Source of the DNA: Isoetes taiwanensis
Lineage: Eukaryota; Streptophyta; Lycopodiopsida; Isoetales; Isoetaceae
Direction: 5' to 3'
NCBI GenBank assembly: GCA_021234155.1
Contig: JAJEKV010000083.1
Span: forward strand, 1,196,213 to 1,260,212
DNA: 64,000 nucleotides
In this document: one piece after another, positions 11,181-22,139 of the stretch
Numbering within the stretch: position 1 is the stretch's first letter
Layout of the letters: every line of letters starts with the position of its first letter
Program-made: the position numbers and the translations under genes
The notes under the pieces: generated by a model
What the model was told of the DNA's origin: nothing
Databases searched by the model: none
Seen by the model: only the letters and a program-made list of their open reading frames with translations

Positions 11181-13187
11181 TGTTACGTTCCACATTTTTA
11201 TACGTCTTTTTAAGTATAAATACATGACACGTCACTATGAATAATATTCATAAGCTAAGGTTAGCTATGTTAATCATTAATTATTAAGGTGGAAATCTAA
11301 CCCTAAACCCTAATTCGAATTTAGGTCTTAACCTAATATTAAAAGGGCTAAAATATCAACTTAATTAATGATAACCAATCTAGAATTGCCACCTGGCCCA
11401 AGTCGATTGGGCAAGGCAGACCTGCTAACTTGGGACACCCAAATTAGGGTTTTGTCACTAGAGGTGCCATGAACTAAGTTTTTCAGATTGGTCCAAGAAA
11501 TGAGCTTGGAGGGGAGCTTATTCCACCCGGCCCGGGGCATGGAGAACACGAGAGATGGGAGATCTAGCTCAGATACCAGTTAGTAGGCTTAGTTAGCTTG
11601 AGATTCTAGTTAGGAACTAACCCTTGTTTGTTAGATGGATGATTACTCTCTCTATTTTATGTTCTAGATGAGATTGTGATGGATGTATCAGATATGAATG
11701 TTCTTTTTCTGTTCCTCTTGTGTTGTAAGGGTAAAAGGGGGCTAGAGACATAAAGGCCATCTAGAAATAGAGATGTTCCTGGTTAGAACCCTTAAAACCC
11801 AGTATTTGCAGCCTGTGCACAAGAGCCAACCTGGTTGTGGATGCTATGATGTGGTTCTGCACCAAACAACGGACACAATTGGGGAAGTGGGGGCAGAGCC
11901 TTGCCGAGCGTGGCTACTGGGGCTCCTATAGCATGCTAGACTTATAGTCGGTCACTACGTGTGGGCCGGGTATGGGTATGACATCTCCTGGTTCGCAGGA
12001 TATGGCCATTATGGACATCCTCGGCTTTGCGTAGATTTAGGGGAGTAAGTCGGGTACGGATACAGGTGATGCAGGTGTGGCAGGTATCCTCTAGCACACC
12101 TATGGAACTGTTGTGATCCGGGAGGGGAAGCTTCTCTGACCTGCCTCATCGGACCGGGGGGATGTAACCCGGAGTAGTCCCAGAAGGTGATTCCTTGGGA
12201 TTGCATCTCCGGAGGGCTACAAGCACATCATAGCATGATTCAGCCTATCTGCAAAGTGTGCACAGGAGGGGCGGATGGAATGGACTACCCTAGCCATTGT
12301 ATGCCCGGTAATGCCATGTTATACCTCGCATGCATTTGTTATCTTGTGGCCCCGGCCACGGTCGACCCCATGGAGTCTGAGCCGAGGGTAGAGCCCTTAT
12401 TTATGGTGCATTTCCTTTGTTATGTTGGTATTCTATTGTTAGTTGTCTTGATGATGATGGGCCACCCTTCGTGGTGGTATATTATTTATTAGTATTGTTG
12501 CCAAGTGCTAACATGTATGTACGCTTCCGCTATATAGGATGCCTATAGAAGGCGTGGGATGAATGGCACCTCCGTATCCTTCACCCGGACATTTGGCCAT
12601 CACAAGTGGTCCGAGTCAGACGGAGGGCCTTTCCGTGGTGATGGATTTGCCATGACAGGGGAATTTCCCGTATTTATATGATGGGACCATCGTATGGATT
12701 CCGGGAGCGTCAAAGTGGTATCGAGCCATGATTTTTGGAAGACCGGATCATAGCACCGCCATTTTCTAACTTCGTTAGTTCGATAGTTAGTAGAGAACTT
12801 TCATCTCGAATGAACTATTCCAATTCCATGGCTAGTATGTATGTTGACCTAATTATGGGAATAGGAATTAAGGTGTGAGTCTTTAGAATCAAGTATGTTA
12901 AGTTTTTAGAGAAAAAAAAGGTCCCTTGTTTCCACGGGCCATAACTTTCTCTAGGTAACTTCAGTTAAAAGGCAATTTTTATTAACGCCAGCGTCGGGCA
13001 TGCTCAAATTACCCTAGGGGCGTCGACACTTGTCCTTGAAATGACAGCAACAGGGCCCAAAACCTTAATCGGGCGCCGCTATACTTTCATCTCCTTAGAA
13101 TTTGAAGATAAAGTCGTATAAATCCAGCGGCGCCTGCGTATAAAAATGTATATTTCTGTCATATAAAGAAATTATCGTAGTTTTTTT
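11181..13187 (+). mobile_element. Ty3/gypsy-like LTR element, 5' LTR and leader only
   Basis: The LTR is proposed from TGTTACGTTCC at 11181 to about 12713 (ending AGCGTCA), followed at 12716-12727 by TGGTATCGAGCC, one base short of the tRNA-Met primer site TGGTATCAGAGCC. The LTR length of about 1.5 kb and the TGTTACG/CGTCA ends are typical of plant gypsy elements. The sequence after the primer site looks like an untranslated leader; no gag or pol is seen, so the body has been lost or interrupted. A degenerate AACCCTAAACCCTAA run lies at 11295-11315. Confidence 0.6.
12716..12727 (+). promoter_or_regulatory. Primer binding site for tRNA-Met (one base short)
   Basis: TGGTATCGAGCC lies three bases after the proposed LTR end. 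Full matches to tRNA-Met appear in the window at 23299-23311 (- strand) and near 40315 (+), which supports the reading. Confidence 0.6.
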
Positions 13188-13297
13188 ATATACATGTTTT
13201 GTTGCCCCTCAACTTAGGCTTGAACCCGCGGCCTCCCAACTCCAACCTTAGGCGCTTACCACCACACCAAGCTTCCTTCAAAGTCATATACATGTTT
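13188..13297 (-). mobile_element. Short tRNA-derived SINE-like insertion with 12-bp target duplication
   Basis: An 86-bp insert (13200-13285) is flanked by the perfect repeat ATATACATGTTT at 13188-13199 and 13286-13297. On the - strand it carries an A-box-like TGGTGTGGTGGTAAGCG and a B box GGTTCAAGCC at about tRNA spacing. The size and the flanking repeat fit a very short tRNA-like retroposon. No poly-A tail is clear. A tail shared with the insertion near 32.2 kb lies just outside the right repeat (13292-13321). Confidence 0.6.
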
Positions 13298-13585
13298 CAC
13301 ATATTTCTTATACACATTTAGATGTCGGGCATTAGTCGTGGATGTGTGAAATTGATAGATGTAGTGGAATAAAAAGTTATAAATGTAATCATGTATGTTA
13401 CCCTTAGGCACATGGAATGGTAAAAATTATAGAATGCATAGTGCGGATAAAATGGATAGACATAATAGAACAGAATAGAATAGAATAGAATAGAATAGAA
13501 TAGAATAAATTTTTTAGCGTCCACGGAGACCGATTGGCCTATGGGACCCAAACAAAAAAGAGAGCAGCAAGCGTATTACTCACAG

Positions 13586-15251
13586 AACCATCATTCAAAA
13601 AAATTGAGAATATGTCTTAATTTTGGTACTTTTTTCCGTCCGCGTTTTTTTTGTTTTTTATTCCCCGTCCGCCATTTTTTTTGTTTTTTCTCTCCATCCG
13701 CCTTTCTTGTTTTCGTTTTCAATTTTCAATTTTCAGATTCCCTTGTCCGTTTTCCCCCCTTTTTTTTTTAGGTCTCCTATTCTTTTGCTCCCTCTCCTTA
13801 TTTTTTTCCTCCTCTAAATTCCCATTGATCCCTTTTCTTTTACTCCCTCCTCGCTTTTAGTTGCTCAGCCTTGGTTTTTTATTTTGTGTTTCTTAGTTTC
13901 TCAACAAAGAGGTCCACGCCTCTTTTACCATATCGGGTAGGTTTTCCACGGGCTTTCCACATCGAGCTTTTCCACGGGGTTTTCCATCGAGCTTTTTCCA
14001 CATCGAACTGAATGTGGAGCGCTTGGAGCACCGGGCGGATGGAACAGCGGTGGATGAAGCACTTGGAGCCACGACCAGACGCAAACAATACAATACTACG
14101 TGTTATCTCTTACGGATCTTTGCTAGGTATACTACCAATATCTCATCTGTTATCTCTTCTAGATATTACTCTGTTATTGCTAGGTAGACTTCGGCGGGAT
14201 GGTAATAGTCCGTTCTTTGGAGAGAAGCCCTTGTAATTTTGACTTGATTCCACGGTTGCTTGCGCAATACAAATTCTGATGTTGAATCAGCCCAAAATGC
14301 TCAAAATCACAATTATTGAAGGGGCTTTGGGGTTGGGCATGATCTAACCTGTCAAAATCCGACCTACTTTGAAGTGTTACAGTACGCTAATTTCAAGATC
14401 AAAGCGGAAATTTGCTCAATTTAAATGATGTTGCGGGATTAAAATTTTCTCAATTTCGTGATGTTGCGGGGTTTTGTGAAGAGCCCATAGTTGAAATCGC
14501 TACCTGGCGATTTGAGGTGGTCGACCGAAAAAAAAAATTCAAAAAATTCAAAAAAAAAAAAAAAAAAAGTGAAAATGAAAATGCAGCGGGCCGATTTGAG
14601 GTTAGCCTATTCCTTATTTTTTGTCATTTTTGGACATTTTTAAGGACATTTGAGAGTGATTGTCCTTGTTAAATCGCGCCAGGCGCGATTTTGTATTTAC
14701 TTTTCCATAAAAAGTTGTTCTTTTAACTGTTTTGTAGGATGTTTTTGTTATTATTTTTCTCTAAAACTGGTTTTTTTTAACTATTTTGTAGGACATTTTA
14801 AGTATTTTGGGCAGGATAAAATCGCATCAGGAGCATTATAAAGACTCTTCACGTTTGTAAAATCGTCTGTTTTGACCATTTTGTAGGACATAAATTTTAT
14901 TGTTTGTATAAATATTTGAGTTGAATCTGCATAAATGTAGTATGTTTATGTCCACAAAATCGCGCCAGGCGCGATTTTCATTTCGAAAATAAGGACTTTC
15001 TTGCAGTTAGTTATTCAAATATACTTGTTATTTTACTCTACAAATTTCGCGGTTGCGGATAATTGTGTTTAAAATATGCAATTTTTTAGGTTTTTATGTT
15101 GCCAAAACATAAAATTTTTAGGTTAAATTCCATCATATTTTACAAGTTTCATCAAATTCAACACATGGTTATATAGCTAAAATGGCCTATAATAAGCCTA
15201 TTCGGCGCGATTTTGGACCAGACATAATCCCAATTTAATTGAATGATGGTT
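13586..15251. mobile_element. 1,666-bp non-autonomous TIR DNA transposon
   Basis: Both ends carry a 32-bp terminal inverted repeat with four mismatches, starting AACCATCATTCAA at 13586 and ending with its complement at 15251. The direct repeat ACAG flanks it (13582-13585 and 15252-15255). Removing the element and one ACAG joins two LINE segments to give a sequence of the same length as the intact LINE at 61.6 kb, so the ends are exact. The inside is AT-rich with long T and A runs, and has no transposase-like frame. The superfamily is uncertain; a 4-bp duplication rules against hAT, Mutator, Mariner and Harbinger in their usual forms. Confidence 0.85.
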
Positions 15252-15868
15252 ACAGGATTAAAAACCCCCGCCCCAAAGGGTTTTCGAGGGAAAAACCTTA
15301 GCAGTAATAAGTATGTTGGCCTCGCTGGACAATTGTATAGGGCAGTTCAATACCGGCCCCCGAGGACACAACCGAGTCCGTGCATCCATAACCTCCCCGG
15401 AGGTATGACCCCAACAAACCCACCGGCCGCGTAGTCAATACCCGATGCAACGGGCCGCGGGCACTAGTAATCGAACATATCGCTCTCGATATGGGCAAAC
15501 ACCGGGCGATCCGAGGGCATGACATTCATCCTCAATGGCGCTCGGGTGGCAACACCGCAAAGCCTTTGCTCGTGCTTCCCGAGCCCAACGTCATGTTTCA
15601 ATGTGGAGGCGATGTGCACCCGTCGAAATGGAAGCTATAAGTCCGCTTCTTCATGGGCAACCGGGTGTACAAGTCTTGGTGTGGGCCTCTCGTGAGCCTA
15701 GGATTGACTTGTCGCTGATGGTGTGCCAGCCTTAACGTGTGTCGAAAGCATCCGCATCCCGAGCTTGCAAAGGAAAGTAGCATCTAGGTACAAACTTAAG
15801 TGTCTTGTGATCTTTCTTTGTCCTTACATGTACGCTTCTCGTTTACACCCCACCCCAAGTGAGAACCA

Positions 15869-16084
15869 CTAAGCTTGCTTGTCCTTCCAGCAGGATTTCA
15901 GGCGTTGGGGACCCATCGCCATGGCCAAAGCAAGGTTGGGCAAACGTGTATCAGCCATAGCGACCACCTTCTGGAAGTAAATGATATGGCATTCCAATGC
16001 AGCCCGTTGAAGGGGTAGAAAGCATGTCTCCTGGGTAGGATCTTGGTATGGAACTGTGGACTTCACCCCAAGGGCCCGTGCCAA
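15869..16084 (-). pseudogene. LINE C-terminal coding remnant (copy 2)
   Basis: The translation contains ARALGVKSTVPYQDP, ETCFLPLQRAALECHI and FQKVVAMADTRLP, which match the region downstream of reverse transcriptase in the LINE at 25-27.7 kb. The rest of the C-terminal domain continues in other frames down to about 15,400. No full frame remains. Confidence 0.75.
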
Positions 16085-16086
16085 GA

Positions 16087-16508
16087 GGTACCATCAACGG
16101 CAAGCAACAAACCTCTTCTGGAACTCTTCCTTTATCCAATTTCCGGGTTGCACATACAACAACAGTTGATCCGGATTACACAACCAGCAACAGCTGTTCC
16201 GACGTGCACAAGCAACAGCTGCGAAACATGCAACGGGATCCTCTCCTGCAAGCAAATCGATCAACAAGATCTTCCATAGAACTCTGTGTTCATATGACTG
16301 GAAACTGCCATTTACATCTCGCACTGTTCACGTCCTTGTTCTGCCTTTTTATTCTATCACCCTTCACCGACATGCACAAGCCTGACACGTGTTCTTCCAA
16401 AGCAAATTCCAACTTGCATAGGTCACTAGAAAATCATTATATGGCAATACCGTCCTTTCCAACTTACATAGTCACTAATAAACCATTATATGGCATGATA
16501 TATTAACA
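16087..16508 (-). repeat. Truncated 3' LTR of the 16-24 kb copia element
   Basis: About 422 bases match 23510-23930 of the 5' LTR. The remaining 200 or so bases of the LTR (equivalent to 23313-23509) are missing, and LINE sequence begins at the break. Confidence 0.85.
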
Positions 16509-16851
16509 CTTCATAATAGCTTACACCAAGTATTTCTTTGAATAGCACAAGCTTCCGTTCTGTCATGGATTTAGTGAATAAATCTGCCGCTTGATATGAA
16601 GTCTCCACATATTGCATGGCAATCTCATTTTTAGTAATAAGATCTCGTATGAAGTGAATATGTAGCTCAATATGCTTGGTTCTCTCGTGATGTACATGGT
16701 TTCTTGCTATAGCAATGCAACTTAAGCTATCAGTCAGGAGAATTGTAGGGTCAGTTTGAGATATACCTATTTCAATCAATAATCTCTTTACCCAAACAAT
16801 TTCTTTTGCAGCTAGCGAGGATGCGGTATATTCTGCTTCTGCAGATGACAT
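16486..16851 (-). pseudogene. Copia RNase H domain (16-24 kb element)
   Basis: The frame contains SSAEAEYTASSLAAKEIVW, LLTDSLSCIAIA, HERTKHIELHIHF and QAADLFTKSM, the usual order of copia RNase H with its Glu and Asp positions kept. It is separated from the upstream reverse transcriptase frame by a frameshift near 16,850, so the polyprotein could not be made from this copy. Confidence 0.88.
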
Positions 16852-17519
16852 AGCAACACATGATTGTTTTTTGCTCCTCCAATTATACCTCCTGCAAGCA
16901 TTAACGCATAGCCTGAGGTAGACCTTCTCCCATCAAGATCTCCTGCCCAATCTGCATCTGTATAAGCAAAGAACGTCAGATTATCTGAATTGAATGTAAT
17001 TCCATGGTCTTTCGTACCCTTTAAATATCTTAAGATTCTTTTGGCTGCAACCCAGTGTGCTTTTCCTGGATTGTTATTATATCTCCTTAACAAATTTACT
17101 GCATAAGAAATATCTGGTCGTGTGCAGTTTGCTACATAAAGTAGACACCCAATAAGTTCTCTATATGGAATATTCTCCATTTCCTTCCTTTCACATTCTG
17201 ACGACGGACAAAGGTTAGCTGAGATCTTATATCCTGCTACAATAGGCGTACTCACTGGGTTTGCATTTTCCAGTCCAAACCTTTTTATCATATTCTCTAT
17301 GTTCCTTCTTTGGCAAAGCTTAAGCATTCTATTTTCCTTATCTCTACTCATTTCAATTCCTATAAATTGTTTCAATTCTCCCAGATCAGTCATTTTGAAC
17401 CTTTTCTTCGGAACTTCCTTGCATTTTTCTAGACACTGTATGCTATTTGCTGCCATTATGCAATCATCAACATATAGAGCAATAATGCAAAATTTACCCT
17501 TATGCCTTCGGATGAGCAT
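16812..17519 (-). pseudogene. Copia reverse transcriptase, C-terminal part
   Basis: The polymerase motif YVDD is intact within IIALYVDDCIMAANS. It continues through TDLGELKQFIGIEM, PYRELIGCLLYVANCTRPD and YTDADWAGDLDGRRSTSGYA into RNase H. The N-terminal half lies at 20094-20735, on the far side of the nested element. When that element and one 5-bp repeat are taken out, the two halves join in frame. Confidence 0.9.
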
Positions 17520-18189
17520 ATTAGCCCTTTATTCCAAGATCTGGACCGTACATAGCGATCCTCGTTTGTGGGGTATGCATGTACAAATTTTTGTATACTG
17601 TATATTAAGGTTTACATAATACTATAAGATTTGAGAGAATGTACTTAATGGTGTTAAATTTGTACATGTATTGTAAATATATTTTTGGGGCTCTCACGCC
17701 CCCCTCGTAACCCCCCGTGTGAATATGCACCCAAACCAAAGGGGGTTTAAGGGGGATTTTAATTTAAATGTGTCAAATGCAATGGTTTGTGTTAATAATG
17801 TTAGTTGTGTGTTAACTAAAAAAAATTTTGGCCCCTTCGGGGCCTTAAGGATGGTGTAGATATAGAGAATTTAAGTAATTGCAATGACCTTACTAGAAAT
17901 AAAGGGCATGTTTACGCCATCACTAGTTAGGTCGGGCCGGAATATGCAAAAGCTAGAACCATATGGAGGTAGTAGGAAAAAAATTGCAAAATACTTACAA
18001 GAAAATTTCTTTAAAGAGAAGCAATAGAATTGTAAGTAATCACCATAAATGAGATAATAGAATTACTGAGAATAGACCCTCTAATCCAAAGATTTCCATG
18101 CGTGATGGTGGTGGATTATAATATAATATGCCTCTGCCCTATTATTCATGAGTGACTTGCCAAGGCCGTCTCCTTCAGAAGAAGATACA

Positions 18190-18500
18190 ACAGAGATTTT
18201 TGCCTGCAAACTGCCCATGTATTAATATCAAGGCACCTTCTCTATCTGCTCCAAGTTCATGCACTTGATTGTAATAGTCATCAACAACATAATCCACAAC
18301 ATCTCCTCTAAACGCAACCTCTCGCCATGTATCCGCGCTTTAATGTTGTAGGAAAGTATGGTGTGAGCATAAGAATCATAGTGTCCCCTTATTGTGACAA
18401 AATGAACCACCCCATTATGCACTGTTTTGGTACCATTCTGCAAATTCCCTTCACAGATCATCCCACCATCACTACATTTGTTGTTTTGTGCCACAAGCGC
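18190..18500 (-). pseudogene. Possible second captured coding fragment in element A
   Basis: One - strand frame reads DVVDYVVDDYYNQVHELGAD and continues with a run that looks like coding sequence, while other frames have stops. I do not recognise the family. It sits downstream of the cyclophilin fragment in the same element and could be host DNA picked up with it. Confidence 0.3.
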
Positions 18501-18825
18501 TGGACCAGCTTTCTACATCAGAATCATACACATGTGCCACAAAAGTGGTATCTGGGCAGTCACAATGCATTCACAGTGCTCCTTTGGAAGCTCCCAATAA
18601 GAAATCACAACTACTTTATACCTAAGCCTTTTGTTGCATGATCTGCCGGAGGAACTTTTAGGGTTCTTATCTACATGCAATGCAACTATACAAGCACCGG
18701 AAATCAAGCCTCGCAAGATGGAGCTTTGGGTAAGAATATAGACGAACCCCAGAAGGGAATTGAATCGCCGGTTGCCAATTCACGTAAACCCGCCTCAACA
18801 TCTTGAGCAAATGAACAAAGTATGT

Positions 18826-19170
18826 TTACAGAGGAAGCTCTCCACTGTCAGCAATTCTAACAGTAGTTTTGGGGGCTCCACTCTGAGTGCCTTCAGCCTC
18901 GACCTTAAAAACAGCATCCATTCCATTGATAACCTTCCCAACAGTAGTGAAGAAGAACTGAGATCCATTAGTATTAGGTCCTGCATTTGCCATAGACAAG
19001 ACACCAGGGCCAGTGTGCTTAAGCTTAAAGTTTTCATCTGCAAACTTGGCGATTCTCCTCCCCTTCCATCTCCATGGGTAAAATCCCCTCCTTGGATGAT
19101 AAAACTAGGGATAATCATGATGAAGAATCTTTGCCTTTAAAATGCAAAGCCTTTACCACTGGATCCCCGC
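18826..19170 (-). pseudogene. Cyclophilin (peptidyl-prolyl isomerase) gene fragment captured in element A
   Basis: The - strand reads [17 protein letters not shown], then after a short gap and a frame change [53 protein letters not shown] and a C-terminal DSGELPL stop at 18828-18826. This order and the QGGDF and FADENF-KHTGPG-LSMANAG blocks identify a cyclophilin of the plant secretory (CYP20/21-like) type. About four residues are missing after GGES with a frameshift, and the TTSWLDGRHVVF segment between TTV and GKV is missing in frame. That segment carries active-site residues, so no working isomerase could result. Introns appear absent over this stretch. Confidence 0.88.
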
Positions 19171-20093
19171 ACCCGCAATGCATCTCATCGAGAAAAAGCA
19201 TAATCGAGAAAGGACGGACCATCTCTTAGGATAGTCTTGCAAGTGTTCAGGGGCAACCAAGACGAACTAGCGGCCGCAAGGGGCCAAAGCTATAAGGGAA
19301 CCTCTCGCAAATGATCGCCATATCTCTCAGATCGAGGAAAACCCGTAAGGGTACAACATTTTCTCGCACTTATGGGCTCGGCCTGCGAATTGGCTAGGGC
19401 TGGACCGAGGGAAGATATGATGGCCACCATCGGTACAAGTTGCGGATGCAAGAGTAAATGCCCTAAATTGTTTGGCGGTGCGGATCGGTGTTTTTTACAT
19501 TTCTAAAACGACCAACCGAACCGAGTCAAAGGGGATAGATCCAGAGAATTATATCGAGAAACAGGCAAAGATTATTAACCCCGTGACACATATGTTCCAG
19601 AGCTCGGAAATTGTCCCCAGTTTTAGGAACGCATTACCATAGAGCCCCCATAACCACGCCGACCCTTTGCCTTCCCATTGATTTCCACATCAAAATAAGC
19701 CTTGTGTGTGTGTGTGTGCCTTCGTTTTGTAAAATTTCGACCGTGAGCCACCGCGAATGTTACAAACCAAGCTCCGAAGCAACCCTCGGCTCCGGAAGGC
19801 CTAGCCCTAAATGCACGAATTTTCGTGAAAGAAGCTACATATAGGAGTTGTCCACGAATTTTTTGACCTTAGATGCTTTCCACGAGGCTTGCATGTCCAG
19901 CCCCTAAAATACAAAGAGGGCTTTTCTTCTGAGCCCTTGGATGTTGAACTATTGAAAAAAAAAAAGCTAAATCAACGACTAAGAAATGGTGCACTCTAGA
20001 TGTACGCATTAGTACATCCATTCGAATACGCCATGAAATCTTAGGAAAACCTTTGTCAAAAGCGTACAAAAACACAAAGAAAACCCCCTGTTA

Positions 20094-20735
20094 TTATGCT
20101 ACATATATGTTCCCATCATTATTGAGTTTTTCAAACCTTTGCTCTCTCAAATATTTGTCCATGCATCTGTACCATTCCCTAGGTGCTTGCCTCAATCCAT
20201 AAACAGCCCGTTTTAGCCTCCAAACCATATTTTTTCCTTCCTCAAAATCTGGAGCTTGCTTCATGTATATTTCTTCCTGCAGACTAGCATTTAAAAATGC
20301 AGTTTTTACATCCATATGGTGCACATCAAGTTTCATAGCATTAGCTAGTGCTAAAACAATTCTTATACTTGTTAATTTCACAATTGGAGAGTACGTCTCA
20401 TCATAGTCTATTCCTTTCTTTTGAGAGAACCCTTGAGCGACTAATCTTGCCTTGAACCTTTTTGACCCATCAACATTTGTTTTGATCCTATAAATCCATT
20501 TGTTTCCAACCAAATTTTTATTTGCTGGACACTTTACTAGCTCATATGTACCTGTCTCTTTAAAGGATTCCATCTCTTCTTGCATTGCTTTTAACCATTC
20601 AACTGCTTTTTCTGAATTTATAGCATCATGAAAGGATTTAGGCATCTCAGGTTCAAACACAGCCATCAAGGAAGGATACCTAACTGGATGTTTTCCTATT
20701 CTTCTACTTTTACCAGTACCATATCTTCCATACAT
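20094..20735 (-). pseudogene. Copia reverse transcriptase, N-terminal part
   Basis: Recognisable blocks are WLKAMQEEMESF, VGNKWIYRIKTNVDGS, KARLVAQGFSQKKGIDY, DVKTAFLNASLQEEIYMKQ and VYGLRQAPREWY. These are the fingers and palm of copia reverse transcriptase, with the first catalytic Asp in HHMDVKTAFLN. The frame breaks upstream near 20,800, where a stop and a shift separate it from the integrase-to-RT linker. Confidence 0.9.
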
Positions 20736-21092
20736 TTCAGGATTATAATCTATACCTGTATCTTTCAGTTTTTCTACCTCCGATTTCCTTCCGTTGTGCT
20801 ATAGGTACATCCTCTCACTGGATGGTCCATCGTTATCTCCTTCAATATCCTCATTGCATGCTTCATCTTCTTGATCTGAATATGTGTCGCCAATGTCAAT
20901 CCCCTTTGAACCATTGTAAGTACTTGTGTTATCATATTTGCTTTCAACTTTGAGGTTTGTAACTTCATGTCTATCTTTATAAAACTCGTTCTTGTAAAAA
21001 ATGACGTCTCGACTAACTATCACTTTTCTTGTTTTAGGTATAAAGATTCTATAATCCTTTGATTCATCATCATAACCGACTAGAAAACCTAT

Positions 21093-21800
21093 TTATGCCC
21101 TATCATCCAATTTAAGTCTTAATTCCTCAGGCACGTGAACGTATGCTAGACAACCATAAGCTTTGAAGTAATCATATGCATACCCTGACTTACCTTTGGA
21201 CCAAATTATCTCAGGTACGCTACCATTTAGACTGCTTGATGGCAACTTGTTCTGTATAAAGAACACTGTTTTAACCGCTTCCTCCCACAAATAGTTAGGT
21301 AGCCCTGCAAACTTTATCATTGATCTTACAGCATCCAAAACCGTTCTATTTTTTCTTTCAGCAATCTCATTCTGTTGGGGTGAATACCTACATGTTAGTT
21401 GCCTTCTTATTCCATGTTTAACACAAAATTGTTTGAATCTTTCTGCTAGATATTCACCTCCTCTATCAGATCTAATGCATTTAAGCTTACGCCTTGTTTG
21501 TGTTTCCATTTCATTAATATACTGTGTGAAGGCATCAAGTGCTTTATCTTTGGAAGAGAGTAAATAGCATTTTCCCATTCTGCTAAAATCATCAATGAAA
21601 GAAATGTAATATTTCTTACCCGTTCTTCCTTCTACATTTAAAGGTCCACACAGATCGGTATGCACCAGATCAAGAGGTCCTGCAGCTCTTTTCTTTGATC
21701 TGTTGAAGGGCAGTCTAGTTAACTTTCCTAACATACATCCTGAGCAAATAAACTTTTCACCTGTGTCGTCTACTCCATGAATAAACCCTTTCTTTATCAT
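21093..21800 (-). pseudogene. Copia integrase core
   Basis: The pre-integrase motif CSGCMLGKLTRLPF is followed by the catalytic core: first Asp in DLVHTDLCGPL, second Asp in IRSDRGGEYL and Glu in NEIAERKNRTV. The motif WSKGKSGYAYDYFKAYGCL matches the copia-specific C-terminal extension. Integrase inserts the new cDNA into the genome. The core is uninterrupted for 235 codons, although frames on either side are broken. Confidence 0.9.
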
Positions 21801-22139
21801 ATACTTGATATTGTTTATATGTGTGTGTGTGCAAGCCTGCTATGCCAAGTTGAAGCTGAACAAACTGACAACATATTTATACTTTGCAAGACTCTATTTG
21901 AGAACTGAAAGAGATTTCCAACACGTTTTGCAAAGAACTTTAGTTCACCATCAAACAATACTTTACACCCCTTCTTATGAAATCTCAGCTCATAACCTAA
22001 GTCAACTAGTTGACATACGGATATGAGATTTTATACAATCTCGAACACATAGAACATTTGAAATATTGACCCTATTTCCTTGTAAGTCAAACAATTTCAA
22101 CATTCCTTTACCCATTATCTTCTCGCAAATCTCCATTCC

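Larger units (their letters stand above)
13460..16086 (-). mobile_element. 5'-truncated LINE (copy 2), split by a TIR transposon
   Basis: The - strand LINE 3' end is at 13460-13581: a GAATA pentamer tail (13473-13507), then the terminal block also seen at 61.56 and 27.65 kb. The LINE resumes at 15256 with the conserved 3'-UTR hairpin block and C-terminal coding remnants up to 16086. The interruption (13586-15251) is a separate transposon. The 5' end abuts a truncated copia LTR at 16087. Coding sequence is broken by frameshifts. Confidence 0.8.
17522..20101. mobile_element. 2,580-bp nested element carrying a cyclophilin fragment (element A)
   Basis: The element starts TAGCCC at 17522 and ends TGCTA at 20101. 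It is flanked by CATAT at 17517-17521 and 20102-20106. Taking it out with one CATAT restores the copia reading frame across the site, so the borders are exact. The shared terminal inversion is only TAGC/GCTA. Its right end, read inward, is repeated at 29450 (TAGCATAATAACAGGGGG). It holds a degraded cyclophilin gene on the - strand and other sequence that may be captured host DNA. No transposase is seen; the class is unknown. Confidence 0.8.

Noticed and set aside
12187-12492. A 101-codon gene inside the gypsy-like LTR
   Set aside because: It lies fully inside the LTR, has no domain and no codon pattern that supports coding.
17522-20101. Element A as an LTR retrotransposon
   Set aside because: No direct terminal repeats, no TG/CA ends, no primer site and no gag or pol were seen inside it.
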